DNA of 64,000 bases from Nymphaea colorata (Eukaryota > Streptophyta > Magnoliopsida > Nymphaeales > Nymphaeaceae). Positions within the stretch are counted from its first letter, which is position 1. Each line of letters opens with the position of its first letter. The stretch covers positions 13,404,571-13,468,570 of the forward strand of contig NC_045138.2 of the NCBI RefSeq assembly GCF_008831285.2. Direction: 5' to 3'. The position numbers and the translations under genes were made by a program. Below, piece by piece: positions 36,583 through 48,973 of the stretch. The notes under the pieces were generated by a model, which made no database searches, was not told the origin of the DNA, and saw only the letters and a program-made list of their open reading frames with translations.

Positions 36583-37476
36583 CATTCTGGCTTTAAGTTC
36601 ATTTTTAGCAGAACTTAGCACTCCATTGCCAAAAGGCTCAAGTATCAGGTTATTGATCTACCAACAGAAGACCAAATCCAACGAGAAACAATTGCAACCA
36701 ATATAAAGGTACATTACAAGTAATAATCCACAAATAGAACACAGCTAACGCCTGCAAATAGCAATCCACAAACGAAGCTGGAACTTTAACTGAATTGCAA
36801 ATGCAAATAGACCCATTCAGTTTACACTTGATCTGACGCTACAGTAAGAGTCCAACAAAAAGAAAATGGAACATCGAAAATAGAGCAAGAGAGGGGGAGA
36901 GGGAGAGGAGGACCGCCGGCCCTCAATCGAAAGAGAGAAGCGAGGACTCCCCGCCGGCCCTCAATCGAAAGAGAGAAGCGAGGACTCCCCGCCGGCCCTC
37001 AATCGAATGAGAGAAGCGAGGACTCCCCGCCGGCCCTCAATCGAAAGAGAGAAGCGAGGACTCCCCGCCGGCCCTCAATCGAATGAGAGAAGCGAGGACT
37101 CCCCGCCGGCCCTCAATCGAAAGAGAGAAGCGAGGACTCCCCGCCGGCCCTCAATCGAATGAGAGAAGCGAGGACTCCCCGCCGGCCCTCAATCGAATGA
37201 GAGAAGCGAGGACTCCCGGCCGGCCCTCAAATCTCCGGTCCGAAGCTCTGGATCTCCGGCAGGTGAAGGGCAAAATCAGACACAGTGAGACAGGGTGTCG
37301 CGGGCTAATGACGTCAAAAGGGCAAAACGGGGGGGAAGGGTTTTTTTAGCTTTTACGTGGGCCCTACAAATCCAAAAGGGCATTTCAGTTAAGCGTGGCT
37401 GAATCTCACTCCTTTCCCTCCATGAGAGATACTGAACATTCATTTCTCTGCGTCTCCTAGCCCCTCTCGAGTGAGA
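35511..37476. other. divergent intergenic region between the PPR and CA1P phosphatase-like genes
   Basis: The two genes point away from each other, so both promoters lie here. The left 1.3 kb is very AT-rich with no frame of note and an A/AAAAG run at about 36550-36582. The right part becomes GC-rich and holds the 38-bp minisatellite at 36906-37228. I see no clear TATA box for either gene. Confidence 0.7.
36906..37228. repeat. GC-rich minisatellite, 38-bp unit, eight to nine copies
   Basis: The core GCCGGCCCTCAATCGA recurs exactly every 38 bp at 36914, 36952, 36990, 37028, 37066, 37104, 37142 and 37180, with a degenerate ninth at 37218. Copies differ at one base (CGAAAGAG versus CGAATGAG); their order from left is A, A, T, A, T, A, T, T. 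It lies 250-570 bp upstream of the phosphatase start codon. The 38-bp period is not a multiple of three, so it is not a protein repeat. Confidence 0.95.
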
Positions 37477-40400
37477 ATGCTGCTGTCCTCCCCCCTAACT
37501 CCTCTGGGAGCTTCCCACCTTCCCCTTCCCACCCTCTCCCATCAGAAACACTGCAGGCTTGTCGTCCCCTATTTGGGATCGATCCCCCTCGTCAAGCCTT
37601 CCCTAATCCTGTGCTCCGTGAGCCTTCAGAAATCTGTGCCATCCTCCCCATCTGGCGATTCTATTTCTTCCCCAGAAAATGGAGACCCAGGCAGCGGACT
37701 GTCTCCTTCTTCTTCTTCTTCTTCCTCTTCCTTCCATCCGATCGCGACTGCGAAGAGGGTGGTCCTCGTCCGGCACGGGCAGAGCACGTGGAATGCGGAA
37801 GGACGGATACAGGGGAGCTCCGATTTCTCCGTCCTCACACTCAAGGGGGAAGCCCAGGCGGAGACCTCCCGGCAGATGCTCCTCTCCGATAATTTCGACG
37901 TTTGTTTTCATAGGTAACGGGGACTGCGCATTGTGGTTTTTCTTTCTTTTTCCTTTGGATCGTTTCTTTTTCGATTGTCACATTCGGTTTGGGATTGCGA
38001 AATTACGTGGGTTGACACAGAATAGGGGAATGCTTCTTGTTCTGGTAGAATTCCTAATATAAATATGTGTATAAAATATACTCTTTTCCTGCAAATTAGT
38101 AGCGTATCAACTCTTATTTCCTTCCATTAAAGTTATTCAGAAACGTGGATTTTCGCTGGTCAAAAGAAGTTGGAATGATATTCCTTTGGTCAAGAGACAT
38201 TGGAAACTCTTTTACTGTTATTTCTCAGAAAGTTTGTTCTCGGTTTTCCGCCTGACAATCTTATTGATTTGAATTAGCACAGAATGCTGTCTTAAGTCAA
38301 ATTCAGCGGTTAGAATTTGCAATTTGCATTGTTCGTCATTTTCATTAATTTTGTTGGGTACGTTTTCTTCATGTAGCTTACTTTTATTTTATTTCAGCCC
38401 CCTGATCAGATCTAAAAGAACTGCCGAGATCATATGGGCCGATCGGAAGGAACAGATGATTCCAGAATACGATTTGAGGGAAATCGACCTTTATTCCTTT
38501 CAAGTTAGACATAGTCCTGAACCTTTTAATACTGGAAAATGTAAATTGTAACCAAAACCACATTTTTATAAGTGTATATTCCAATTTGAAGTTTCAAGCA
38601 ATATTAGTCACTAATAACCGAACAATGGAATTTTAGGGTCTCCTTAAACATGAGGGAAAAGCCAAATATGGGGACGCTTATAGGCAATGGCAGACAGATG
38701 CTGCAAATTTTAACATAGATGGTCATTACCCCGTAAGGGAATTATGGGAACGTGCTAGAAACAGCTGGAATAAAATCCTTAGGCATGATGGACATTCAAT
38801 ACTGGTGGTTGCTCATAATGCTGTTAATCAAGCTCTTGTCGCCACTGCGATTGGTAAAGCTTTCCCTTTTTCCTTGTTCCAAAAGCACACGAGGTTGTTT
38901 GCATCGGAGCAGCATGTGATGATTATTTTTATTTCTGTTGAGCAGGCCTGGGAACAGAGTACTTTAGGGTCCTACTTCAGAGCAATTGTGGGGTGAGTGT
39001 TTTGGATTTCACCCCATCACCAGGAAGTGGTTCGCCTCATATTTGTCTTAACCGTTTGAATCAGGTACGTCACTAAAATTATTAACATTTGACTCAATCT
39101 TTGCCTTTGGTTGCGAAAGTTTACAATCTTCTGAGCATATTCTGTCTGTTGACTAGTTAGACCTTAGCATTTTCGTAATTTCAGTGTTGTTAGCTTTTTT
39201 TTTTTGGGGGGGGAGTCACCAATATGTACATCCAGAAGGATACTAAAGTCATGTTTTATTACCTCTTTTGGCATTTTTATATATTTTACTTGATTGTTTT
39301 CTGATGGGATCAAGCGGAAAGTAAACAACATGTGGAATTGAAACTTTAAGATCGATCTAGTTGTTCATTGATGTTCCTTTAAATGATCAAACAGGACTTT
39401 CTAGACCAGCTTGCTGCTCAAGATGATATGCTAACATCTTAGATAACTCTAAAGAAACTCCGAACTAGGAAGTACTAGAATGCTTGTATAGATCCCATTT
39501 TTATATGTCAATTTTGTGAATGGAGCCCAAAACTCACTTGTTACGTACAAGGCAAGGAGGGCTGCTACTATGCCTTGAAGGCAGTGAAGGACAAGCCACC
39601 TGACTGGCATCCTTCCTTGATGGAACTGTGAGAGGCTGTCTCTATTCATCAGTAAACTGATAGTGGACTGGCTAACCACTCTTGAGTGAGAAAGAGAGAG
39701 ATTTCTCCAAAAGCTTATCTAGACTGTAATTCAGAGGTAATACTGTGACAAAAGCAATTCCATTTGGATTGCAGGTGGCCTTTTTGTTGGTTTCCCATCT
39801 TTTCTGCTGCATATCATTCAAACAATCTTCAAGATTGTTTCAACTCTTATAAGCTTATGGGATTTAAGAAACACTTGTCTCTTTAGACTTTTGTTTCTTT
39901 TGCATCTGTATAAGAGACTTTGAATGTTAATTTGTTATCTAACCTTTCTTATGTCTATGTTTTCTGCCATATGTAGATATTTGTCTAATGTCATATGGTC
40001 TATCCATGATTTTCCTCATCAGTATCAATCCGTTTATCCATGTTTTTCATCAGTAGTGTCAATTGGTGCATGATTGTTTGTGCTTGCAAAATGTCAACTC
40101 TTTAAAGTTCGAGTTATCCTGCAGACTCCAAGTTCACCTGTATCAGCTGGAAGTTCTGGGGGTAGAAGAACTAGCAATCGGATCATATTGGTGTGTCATG
40201 GTGCACTTGAAGGCATTGAGGTATGTTGAATCACGGATGTGCCTCAGAACATACACATGCATACGTACATTTTATGTACATATATATGAAATTAAAAAAC
40301 GATAAAAGGTTACTGTTCAAATTTTGACCTACACATGTTTTCCTATGCCACTCAAGGAAACTTTAGCATTCAAATAATTGTTGAACAATGTGTCATACTA

Positions 40401-42427
40401 GTTGCCTCAGTTGGAACAGAGGCCTACTTGCTGTTTGTAGGCATGTACATGTGTGCCTGTGCATATGCACTATGCAGGTATATGTTCTGTTGTGCAAGGG
40501 GATCCTGGTTCCTGGAAAGGCTACCATATGCAGGTATATGTTCTGTTGTACAAGGGGATCCTGGTTCCTGGAAAGGCTACCATGTGCAGATACATATGTA
40601 TGCGCCCAGGAAACTATACGGTACTCCTGTTCTGCCTTAGGCTGTATGTGTAGTTCCCATACATATGATAATAGCAGTGAATCCTGAGTAAAAAAGATGG
40701 CTGTAAGCGTAATTGAAGACATTCAAGTACATTCTTTAACACTAACTCATTTATTGTGGATGGTCATAACCAATGTTGTCATGCTTGTTTCCACCCCTAT
40801 TAGCATTTTCGTTTCATCCTAACCTTAAAGACAATTCTAAAAGTATGGGGGCAATGTCGATCATTTCCACATAGAGGGGGGTGTGTAGCAGACCGACATA
40901 ATCCAAGTCCTTTGTTGAATCGGAAGTAGGCTCCGTCGACTTGCTCTTTTCCAACCATTCAAGCTGCACTTTACTTCTGGAAGATTCTGAAATTGTACCT
41001 CTTCACTAGCTATGCAAATTTTACTAGGTAATCTACCAGTTGGCAACAGATTGGAAAATGCTTCGAGCCATATCATTTTTTCTCTTGATTAGCTGACTAA
41101 AATGGACGTGCAGGGCAGGTTTTCGTGGGATGAACCTATGAACATGCTTGGAGTTATACAGGTAGAGAGATGGTTTCTGCCAGACTTGGTTGTTTGAGGA
41201 TTTCATACCAAGGTCTTTACCGAAATTTTTCTAAATTTTCAGTCGCAAAAAACTGCAGAGCTACTTTTAGACTTGAATGTCAGTTCTGTGGCATGCAGTC
41301 CACTGACTCCTGCTGCTGATACAGCCACGACTATTAGCAAGGTATGACGTATCCTGCTATGCTGGTTTTTATTAAATCAAGAACCCAATTTCTACCTTTA
41401 CCAATATTAGATTCATTGGATGTCTTGCAACTGCAATGTAAGCCATGTCAAGCATATTGCATATTTTTTTACATATTTATTTCAAGAGGTTGAAAACTTA
41501 GGGAAAAATTGACAGCTCCACAGGCAAGTCTAGCAAAGGCATAGCATGCCCAACTGCCAATATACTTGGATCATGGTCTGTGTCCCATGGATAGTGGACA
41601 TGATGCGGATTCACTGATTGTGGCTACTTTCTTGGTTAAGCTTGGTGACTACAAGCCAAACAATCATGAAGTAGTTGTCAGAGTATCAGATGCATGAGAC
41701 TGTGAAACGTTGTGCTTCCATATTAGATTGTTTGACCTGATCCTTTGCATGAAACTGAACCCTTCCCTGTAAATCATATGATATGATGAAGTGCAGGTAC
41801 AAGAGGCTGCTGATTGCTTGGGTGTTGACTGTGTGCCACGTGATGTTGAGATAATGAAGATGCCAGAGCTTTTACATCTTTCTGGAAAACAAGGATTGGT
41901 AAGGAAAAGTTTGTTCTTCTGTCTACAAAGCGATGCCCGAAAAGGAAAATCCATAATACCTTGTTTGTGCTGGAATATTGGCATATGTACACTTATAATT
42001 CAGTTGCCGAATCAGCATTCTGAATTTTCATGCTAAATATTTGATGTTGTTTCCCGAATTCCAGGATGAAAATGCAGAGAAGGATGTCCTCTGCAGCTAT
42101 ACGGGCAGCTCTGAATTATGGGAAAGGGCTAGGGAAGCATGGTCGTTACTACTGGAGAAACTTGCTAATTTGCCAGGGCCAGAGAAGAACTTGGTGGTGG
42201 TTAGCAATCCAGTTGTGAATGTTGGCCTGGTCGCTCACTGCCTTAATCTTCAGAAAGAGTGGCTGCCGTCTTTTCATCTTGATGAAGGTAGCGTGAGTGT
42301 GATTGATTTCCCAGATGGGCCTTCTGGCAAAGGTGTAATCCGGTGCATCAATTATACTGCCCATCTAGGAAGGTGGTCAATACCTGTAACAAGAACAACA
42401 AACATTGAAGAGGAGTTGCAGTTTTAG
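37477..42427 (+). CDS. chloroplast 2-carboxy-D-arabinitol-1-phosphatase-like protein (two phosphoglycerate-mutase-type domains)
   Basis: Closely resembles the probable CA1P phosphatase of Arabidopsis (At5g22620), which is thought to remove phosphate from the nocturnal Rubisco inhibitor CA1P in the stroma. Nine exons with consistent phases: 37477-37913, 38398-38503, 38637-38853, 38946-39064, 40125-40220, 41114-41161, 41243-41341, 41797-41898 and 42065-42427; all introns are GT-AG; total 528 residues. ATG 37477 is chosen because the frame upstream begins only at GTG. Residues 1 to about 90 form a serine-rich transit peptide. Domain 1 has the phosphohistidine motif LVRHGQSTWN (H100), SPLIRSKRTAE, YDLREIDLYSFQG and VVAHNAVNQAL. 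Domain 2 begins ILVCHG (H318, with Cys in place of the usual Arg) and includes SQKTAELLLDLNVSSVACSP; its catalytic set looks incomplete. Substrate is inferred from similarity. Confidence 0.93.
40471..40582. repeat. two-copy tandem duplication, 56-bp unit, within a phosphatase intron
   Basis: TATGCAGGTATATGTTCTGT occurs at 40471 and 40527, each followed by the same sequence through GGAAAGGCTACCAT; a third start (GTGCAGATAC) follows. Only a base or two differ between the copies. It lies in the intron between the exons ending at 40220 and starting at 41114, so it does not affect the protein. Confidence 0.9.
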
Positions 42428-45400
42428 GTTTGCTTCATTTCTCATTCCTTCATGCCTCAGTTACTCAGCTGTGTAAAAAACACCAAAGATCTCCTTGGGA
42501 GGAACCTCTATAAATGCTGTGCATCAACAACAAAAGCATACTCGTACTTACTACTTACTGAACACCTTCACCATGTGCAGGTCTCCTTGATCTTGGATCC
42601 ATGCTGCATGTAGCTAAGGACTTCTAGTGGCTCCTGACTTACAGGACTATCAGCAGATTTTTGTTTATCCTAAAATTACGCCTTTTCTGGGGTCAAAGTT
42701 CACTACCACTCATTTCATTATCATCATGCTTTAATGGTTTATGCATCAACGTCAAATGGTTTCTTTACGATGACAAAGTTCACTTTGTTGATTATGTGGG
42801 TTGATCGATTTTGAAGTGCCAAGGAGTTTTGTATGGACTCCTTTGATGTTTGTTAGTTGACCATCTCTCTCAAATGCTCCAAAAGAGAAAACAAAGAACA
42901 CGCAAATAGTTTTGTTTATGAGAGGTAGTACTGTTAGTCATCAATGTTGGTAGAGGTATTGACTGCCACTGGAGTACTTTTCCTGAGACCTTTGATTTGG
43001 CGGATGAGAGACAATGAACAGTTCCAGTGAGTGAAGGAAGGAAGCTGTATTCGAGGCTTCCAGTTTGGGCATCGCCACCATGGAGGATACTGGATTCAAG
43101 GCTCCCAAAAAGGCATGGACTTAGAATTGCTTATTCTGGATGCAGAGTCTGTGTCGACCCTCCTAAAAGAAATTCTATGAATCCTTTAATTTGTAAGTGA
43201 CCGACGGCAATTTGTGTTAGAATCTGGATGATCAGTGCTTGTTATGATACATGTATCATCATCAAATGCTGCATTTTGCCATCTCGCTGTGTCTAAAGTC
43301 TGGGATCTGCAACATCTATCGAGGCCTTATTCCTCAGCAAGGTAGTTTGAGAGATACCTGATCCTAAACGACTTAGAGATGAAATGGTCTGTGTAGCATC
43401 GAACTTGAAGGGTGAAATGAAAAATATTTTTTTGATGTATGATTCTCACCAAACACTCTAGTGCTGATAGTGGGATCAGATCGATCAGACAAAGCTTTCT
43501 CCTGTTATGTTTTTGTTAGTTATATGGTACAGTTGCCGTGGCGAATATGATATATAACATCATTTGGTAATGCAATTACACGTCTTTGGTTGTATATGAA
43601 TCAACTGGATTCTGCGGACAGCAAGGTCAAGGGTCTTTTTTGTACGAAGATCATCTTCTCTGTAATCTCTTCTGAACTTGACAAAACAAAAAACTTAATA
43701 ATATATTTCTCAACCAAATATTACATGTCTGGACTTTTATTTTTCTGTTTCTGTTTCTGTTTTGCGTAAAGAAACTTGAAGAAGTGAAAAGGCCTCGTTA
43801 GCTCATGCAAGCAAAATCAATTTTCTTTAGAAGTTTTGTATGAAGAAACTTTCTGGGTGGGTTTTAAGAGAACCAAAGTTGTTTCATACGACACGTACTA
43901 GAGACCAGCTGGCACCAATAATGTTACGTTGCTACGTTAAGCATGTATTTATTACCTTAATAAGCTACCAAATTCTGCACTTCAAAAGACAGGTTCCCTA
44001 AAAGCCGAGTGAAGTTTCATCACGTTTTCCTTTTTTCACCATACAAGCGTCTCTCCTCTTGTCGGACGTTTAATCGTAAGATCGCGTTTCAAAGGTCATG
44101 TCAAATTTGGGGATGTTGGGCGATGGACTATTGGCCTGCAGCCACGTGTCGTGGCTATCAAGATGGACGACGGATGTTGACAGGGCCAAGTTGGTGGCGT
44201 CCAGAGTGATGCTTACGCGGTTGACAAGGAGAGGAAGAAGGAGGGGACGGGAGGGGTACATTCACGTGCCGTTAAACCTCTTGCATGTGATCACGCACCC
44301 ATCCAGGGCTCCACCACATTGTGAAGAATTGAACGCATACTTCCAAAGGCGATCATCTCGAATAAAACATTCTGCATTTTTTTTTTTTTTATCCTTTTCT
44401 TTCCTTTTTTTCAATCGGCATACATTATTTGGTTTGATTTGATTTGGTGCATAATTCTGTATATGAGGATATACATGACAACTGTGTGAATAATTTTACG
44501 TGGAGCTTCTGCTTTTTTCTTTCTTTTCTAGTAAAGGATAATTGGATACGTAATTCAACATGGAGCTTCCTTCATCTTTCCTTTTTTCTTTTTGTAGTGG
44601 TGGTCACTGGTCAGGGAAGAACCCATTGATACAAATCTTTCAGCTCTTGACTAATCAGAAACCCCACCAAACACTACTTGCTGAAAACACCTCCTCCTTT
44701 CTGCCCACATGAGGACTTTTGAGAATCCTGAATTGCCATTGCCCATATGTTTCAATCCGCAGCAATTCCCTACACTTTCTCAAGTTTCTGACCTCTTCTC
44801 CAACTTTCTGATGCATTGGGGAGAGAGAGAGAGAGAGAGAGAATATAGTAGGATATAATGATGCAGCGTGTCTTTTGGTATGTTTCCTTTGTCATCTATA
44901 CTAAAAAACCAGCAGCAACGAAAGCAGGGTCCGCTGCTTTCCATATGGCTGAACCATCAATTCGACGTATGTACAAGACCAGCCGTTCATCGTGCTTTCT
45001 TTTGGAAATTGATGATGGATAAACAACTAGAAGTCAAGAAGATAATATTCGCCGTGTCGCCATATGTGTAACTTTGCATGTACAACCAATCTTACTATGA
45101 CCGAGAGAGGTCGACGCGCAAGCCTAATCAGGTCGCCGACCGTCGTAGAATGTATATGAAACTCAAGGTTGGGGATTGAAAGGGTTTCTAATTCTAATTA
45201 TCAAAGAGCGCTTGATCCTAGCTGTTCCCTTCTAAAAGGATTATTAATCTTTCACTTCTATTTTTGTAAGAAAAGGGACCAGAAGTGTTGGTGATGGGTG
45301 CGAACGATGGCAGTTGATATATTGATCTTTTGTGCATGTGAGAGGAAAGAGGGGGCCATGCCTGTAGGGAGATGGTCGCCATACCTATTTACCCATGCAC

Positions 45401-46612
45401 CTACCTCGAAGCCTTCTTGCTGGGAGAAAACAGCATGGGGCTGGATCGATCGAATCGCTTCGCCTCCTAAATTAAACACCTTTTCTCTAATCACCTACCA
45501 CGCTTGGCGAGATGAGACGGCTTCTTTTCTCATAATTGTAGTTAACCCCAATACATATCATAGCTCAGCTGGCATATGCTTGTCGGTATACGTTATTTAT
45601 GTTAAACAGATAAAATTTTCACATAGATGATGCATGTATCTGTTCGTTACACATTTATTACCCACATGCTCTCCCTTTCTCAATCTGTCTTTCGTGTGTG
45701 TGTCTATATATAAATATATACGAAGAGAGAGGAGATTTTTATAAACCCTTTAGAAACAATTTTTTTTCTTCTTAAGAAAGCGAGCTCAAGATCAGCTCAT
45801 CTCGTGACAAGTACATTAACCCATGAGGAGAAGCAGGATGTCATACAATTCAGTTTGTTTGGCTTGTCAATTATATACAAAAGTGATTACAAGTTTATGA
45901 CCCCGTGGTGGCCATGTAGTCTTATCATGCCTGAAAGAAGAAGAAAGTCTCGTTACTCCGGTGTGTTTCCCCGGCCTGCTCATGCTAAAAACAAAAGAAT
46001 GGAAAGAAAAAAAGGTTGGAAAATCCCACGAAAGGCATGTTGTCTCTATGCTCTAAAATTCCAACATTTTCAGACCAGCAACTCAGTCTGAAAAGTTGAC
46101 AAGATATCGTCGGGAGAGAATAACTGCTCATGACTGAGGTGGGTCGGACTGAGAAGACTGGAAGAAACAGGTATTCGTATCGGTCAGTCGACATTGATGC
46201 CAGTGTTGATGGGAGACGGCAGTTTGGATACAGATGAGAAGAAATGGAACTTGACTTCTTCAAGTGGAAGTTCCTCCTTCATCTCATGACTGCTCACAAA
46301 CGGCTGTTGTCTTCTGGGCAGAGAACAGATTCCATTGTCAAGGAAATGAAGTCAGCTAGCCCCCGGTATTCCAAATACATGCTAACCGGACTTTGCTCAA
46401 GCTTGTTTTAAGGTTCTTGCTATACGTGACGCCATTTGCCATTGACTTATTAAAAAATGATAGAGCTACCGAGTCTTGATTAATTTAATTTATACTTTTC
46501 TCAACTTCATAAACCAGCATTTTCCTCCTCACTTGACTGAATTAGTTTAATGCTTGGAACGGTCTCGGTGGTTGGGAGGTTGCAGCTTCATTGATACAAT
46601 GAAAATACCTTG

Positions 46613-46655
<43 letters not shown>

Positions 46656-48046
46656 GAAAAAAATGAAAGAGTTGACGGAGAAAAATAAACAGCCAACTAC
46701 TCACATTGTCGCTACCTATGTTATTCAAGAATTTGTTATGTTAAAAACACAAGATAAAACACTCTCCTTGTTCCTTTCTTCAATACAATTTGGACTTATC
46801 TATTTGATGGGTTTGGACTCAAGTTGAATGTCAGCAGACCTTTTAACTTGTATGGCTCGTTTACAGCTCATCCTGCTGGCTCCGTGAGCACTCAGTAGGT
46901 TCAACATCAATGGCCAGCACTTTGTTTTGTTTTCTTTTTTACTTGATGACAGGAACCCATTCGCACTGTATTGGCCTCATGCCGTAGTTTCCAATTCAGA
47001 AAGGTTAAGATGAACGTACTACTGTTCGACCCGTATTGCTATGACAGGTCAAACTTAATGGAACAACTCTACCCCCATCCACATCACATGCACCAACTAG
47101 CTGATCCTGAGGCTTACCCGTGGATATATGAACTTACCACCTCTTTGGCACCTCGGCTTGTTTGACAGTAAGCGACCTGGGGAAACCAAAATCCCCATCT
47201 CTCTTTGCTTGGATTTGCTTCCAAAATCGAGCCAAAGTGTCACAAAGAAAAGCGTCCAACAGTTGAACTGGTCAGCTCAGTGAGTCCATACAAAAGGAAA
47301 ATACTTCTTAATTCTCTCACGAGAGTCTTCTGTTGATTCACTTAATTTAATAACAATTACAAAATTCCCGAACTCTAGTTCAAGCATTCTCAGGATTTAG
47401 TTATTCGAGTTTTAACAAAAAGACACACGAATCCATTCCCATCTCACAGTGCAGGTTTTCATCCAGAACTTTAGAGCCTCTCTTTCTTTTTTCCTTCCTT
47501 TTGTTTTTGTTTGTTTTCTTTTACACAAGTGGTGAGGTACCTGTTCATTGGTACATTATTCCTTTGCCTTTTTTTTTAAAAAAAAAAAATTACAAACATG
47601 CAGTGCAGGGAACTTGTTTGCCTTGCTTGCTGGGCTGGACTTGGTGGGGGCTCTTCCAGGGTCGTTTTATAATTGTGGGCCCTAAATCATCTCTAGCCTC
47701 ATCCCTGTCTTTGGGGCTGCTCTATCCTTCCTTGTGCCCTTTAGAAATATGAAAAGAACTGGCAATGACCCAAATCATACAGCATCCACCTTCCTTCCCT
47801 AATTCTCTTCAGATCCAACACCCATCAGCAGCAGACAGAAAGAAAGCTACTTGCTCCCCTTCAAATATTTGACAGGAAACAGGACTGGAATATATCAAAG
47901 TCGTTCTCTCTCTCTCGCTCGCTCTCTGCTTGCTGCTTCATTTCTATGCGAGTAGCTCGAAGACCTTTCTTGAAAACCCAAAAGCAAGCTCATCAACTAG
48001 CCATCTGTGCGATTCCTCTCTTCTCCTCTTTCTGACCACACGGAGA
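42428..48046. other. 5.6-kb spacer; no gene recognised
   Basis: The start holds the 3' UTR of the phosphatase gene. The rest is AT-rich, with GA dinucleotides at about 44821-44843 and a (TA)18 run at 46616-46652. Open frames are short, several begin only at non-ATG codons, and none shows a known motif. The last 150 bases carry a CT-rich leader (47905-47925) that is probably the 5' UTR of the DUF868 gene. Confidence 0.6.
46616..46652. repeat. (TA)n microsatellite, about 18 units
   Basis: Uninterrupted alternating A and T in the spacer upstream of the DUF868 gene. Confidence 0.97.
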
Positions 48047-48973
48047 ATGCGAGATTTTGCTGCCTGCTTCAGTGAGAATGCTGTCCAGGTCTCGGAGGTG
48101 TCGTGCTCCCCCCACATCTCCTCCCCCTCCCGCTCCCCCTCCCCCTCCATCCAGAACATGGTGACCTGCTTCTACCTGACAGAGATATGCGGCCAACCAC
48201 GGCTGGTAGCGGTCAGTTGGTGCAAGAATCTGATGGGTCAGGGCCTAAGCGTCAATCTCGATGATGATCCCTCGTCTAGCCATTGCGCGTGCAAGGTTGA
48301 CATGAGATCCTGGTTCTTTTGGAAGAAGAGAGGGTCCAAGGCCTTCGAGGCCGGGTCTTCGACCATTGAGGTCCACTGGGACCTCTTCTCGGCCAAGTAC
48401 GGGCCAGGGCCGGAGCCCATCAAGGGCTTCTTCGTCGCCGTCGTCGCCGACCGCCGGCTTGTCCTCCTGCTCGGCGACATGCCGGAGGAAGCGCGAAGCC
48501 GGACCAATTCGGCGGGTTCACTGCCTGACCCCGTTTTGGTGTCCCGCAAGGAGCACGTCTCCGGCAAGAGCCTGTACACGACCAAGGCTCAGTTTACTGG
48601 GTGCGGCCGGCCTCACGACATCGTCATCGAGTGCCGGGACCAGATCGGCGAGTTCAGGGAGCCGAGGTTGTCCGTTCGGATCGATAAGAAGATGGTGGTC
48701 CATGTCAAGAGGTTGCTGTGGAAATTCAGGGGCAACCAGACTATAGTCGTTGATGGTTTACATGTCGACATGCTGTGGGATGTCCACGATTGGTTCTTCA
48801 ATCCGTCATCTGGTCATGCAGTCTTCATGTTCAAAACCAGAGAGAACAATTGCAAATCATGGACCTCAGCATCCTCTCCCTCATCTTCCTCTGCTTGCAT
48901 TGTTAGCAAATTGCGTCATGAAGAACCAGAATCCAGTTTCTCTCTCTTCATCTATGCATGGAAGAACCAGTGA
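48047..48973 (+). CDS. DUF868 family protein
   Basis: Intronless, 308 residues. This plant-specific family has no established biochemical role; members have been reported in many tissues without a clear function. ATG 48047 gives MRDFAACFSENAVQV, the typical family start (Met, two or three residues, then C-F); the open frame extends upstream only to a TTG codon. Diagnostic stretches include TCFYLTEICGQPRLVAVSWCKNL (written here as TCFYLTEICGQP then RLVAVSWCKNL), MRSWFFWKKRGSK, IEVHWDLFSAKYG, GFFVAVVADRRLVLLLGD and, near the C-terminus, VDGLHVDMLWDVHDWFF. A serine/proline-rich stretch lies at about 21-35 and a serine run near the end. No signal peptide or membrane segment is seen. Third positions are strongly G/C-rich. 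The frame is complete and undamaged. Confidence 0.93.
   Translation: MRDFAACFSENAVQVSEVSCSPHISSPSRSPSPSIQNMVTCFYLTEICGQPRLVAVSWCKNLMGQGLSVNLDDDPSSSHCACKVDMRSWFFWKKRGSKAFEAGSSTIEVHWDLFSAKYGPGPEPIKGFFVAVVADRRLVLLLGDMPEEARSRTNSAGSLPDPVLVSRKEHVSGKSLYTTKAQFTGCGRPHDIVIECRDQIGEFREPRLSVRIDKKMVVHVKRLLWKFRGNQTIVVDGLHVDMLWDVHDWFFNPSSGHAVFMFKTRENNCKSWTSASSPSSSSACIVSKLRHEEPESSFSLFIYAWKNQ

Noticed and set aside
36906-37349. 88-codon frame through the minisatellite
   Set aside because: The 38-bp period shifts frame at each copy, so no protein repeat is encoded; the open frame follows from the base composition.
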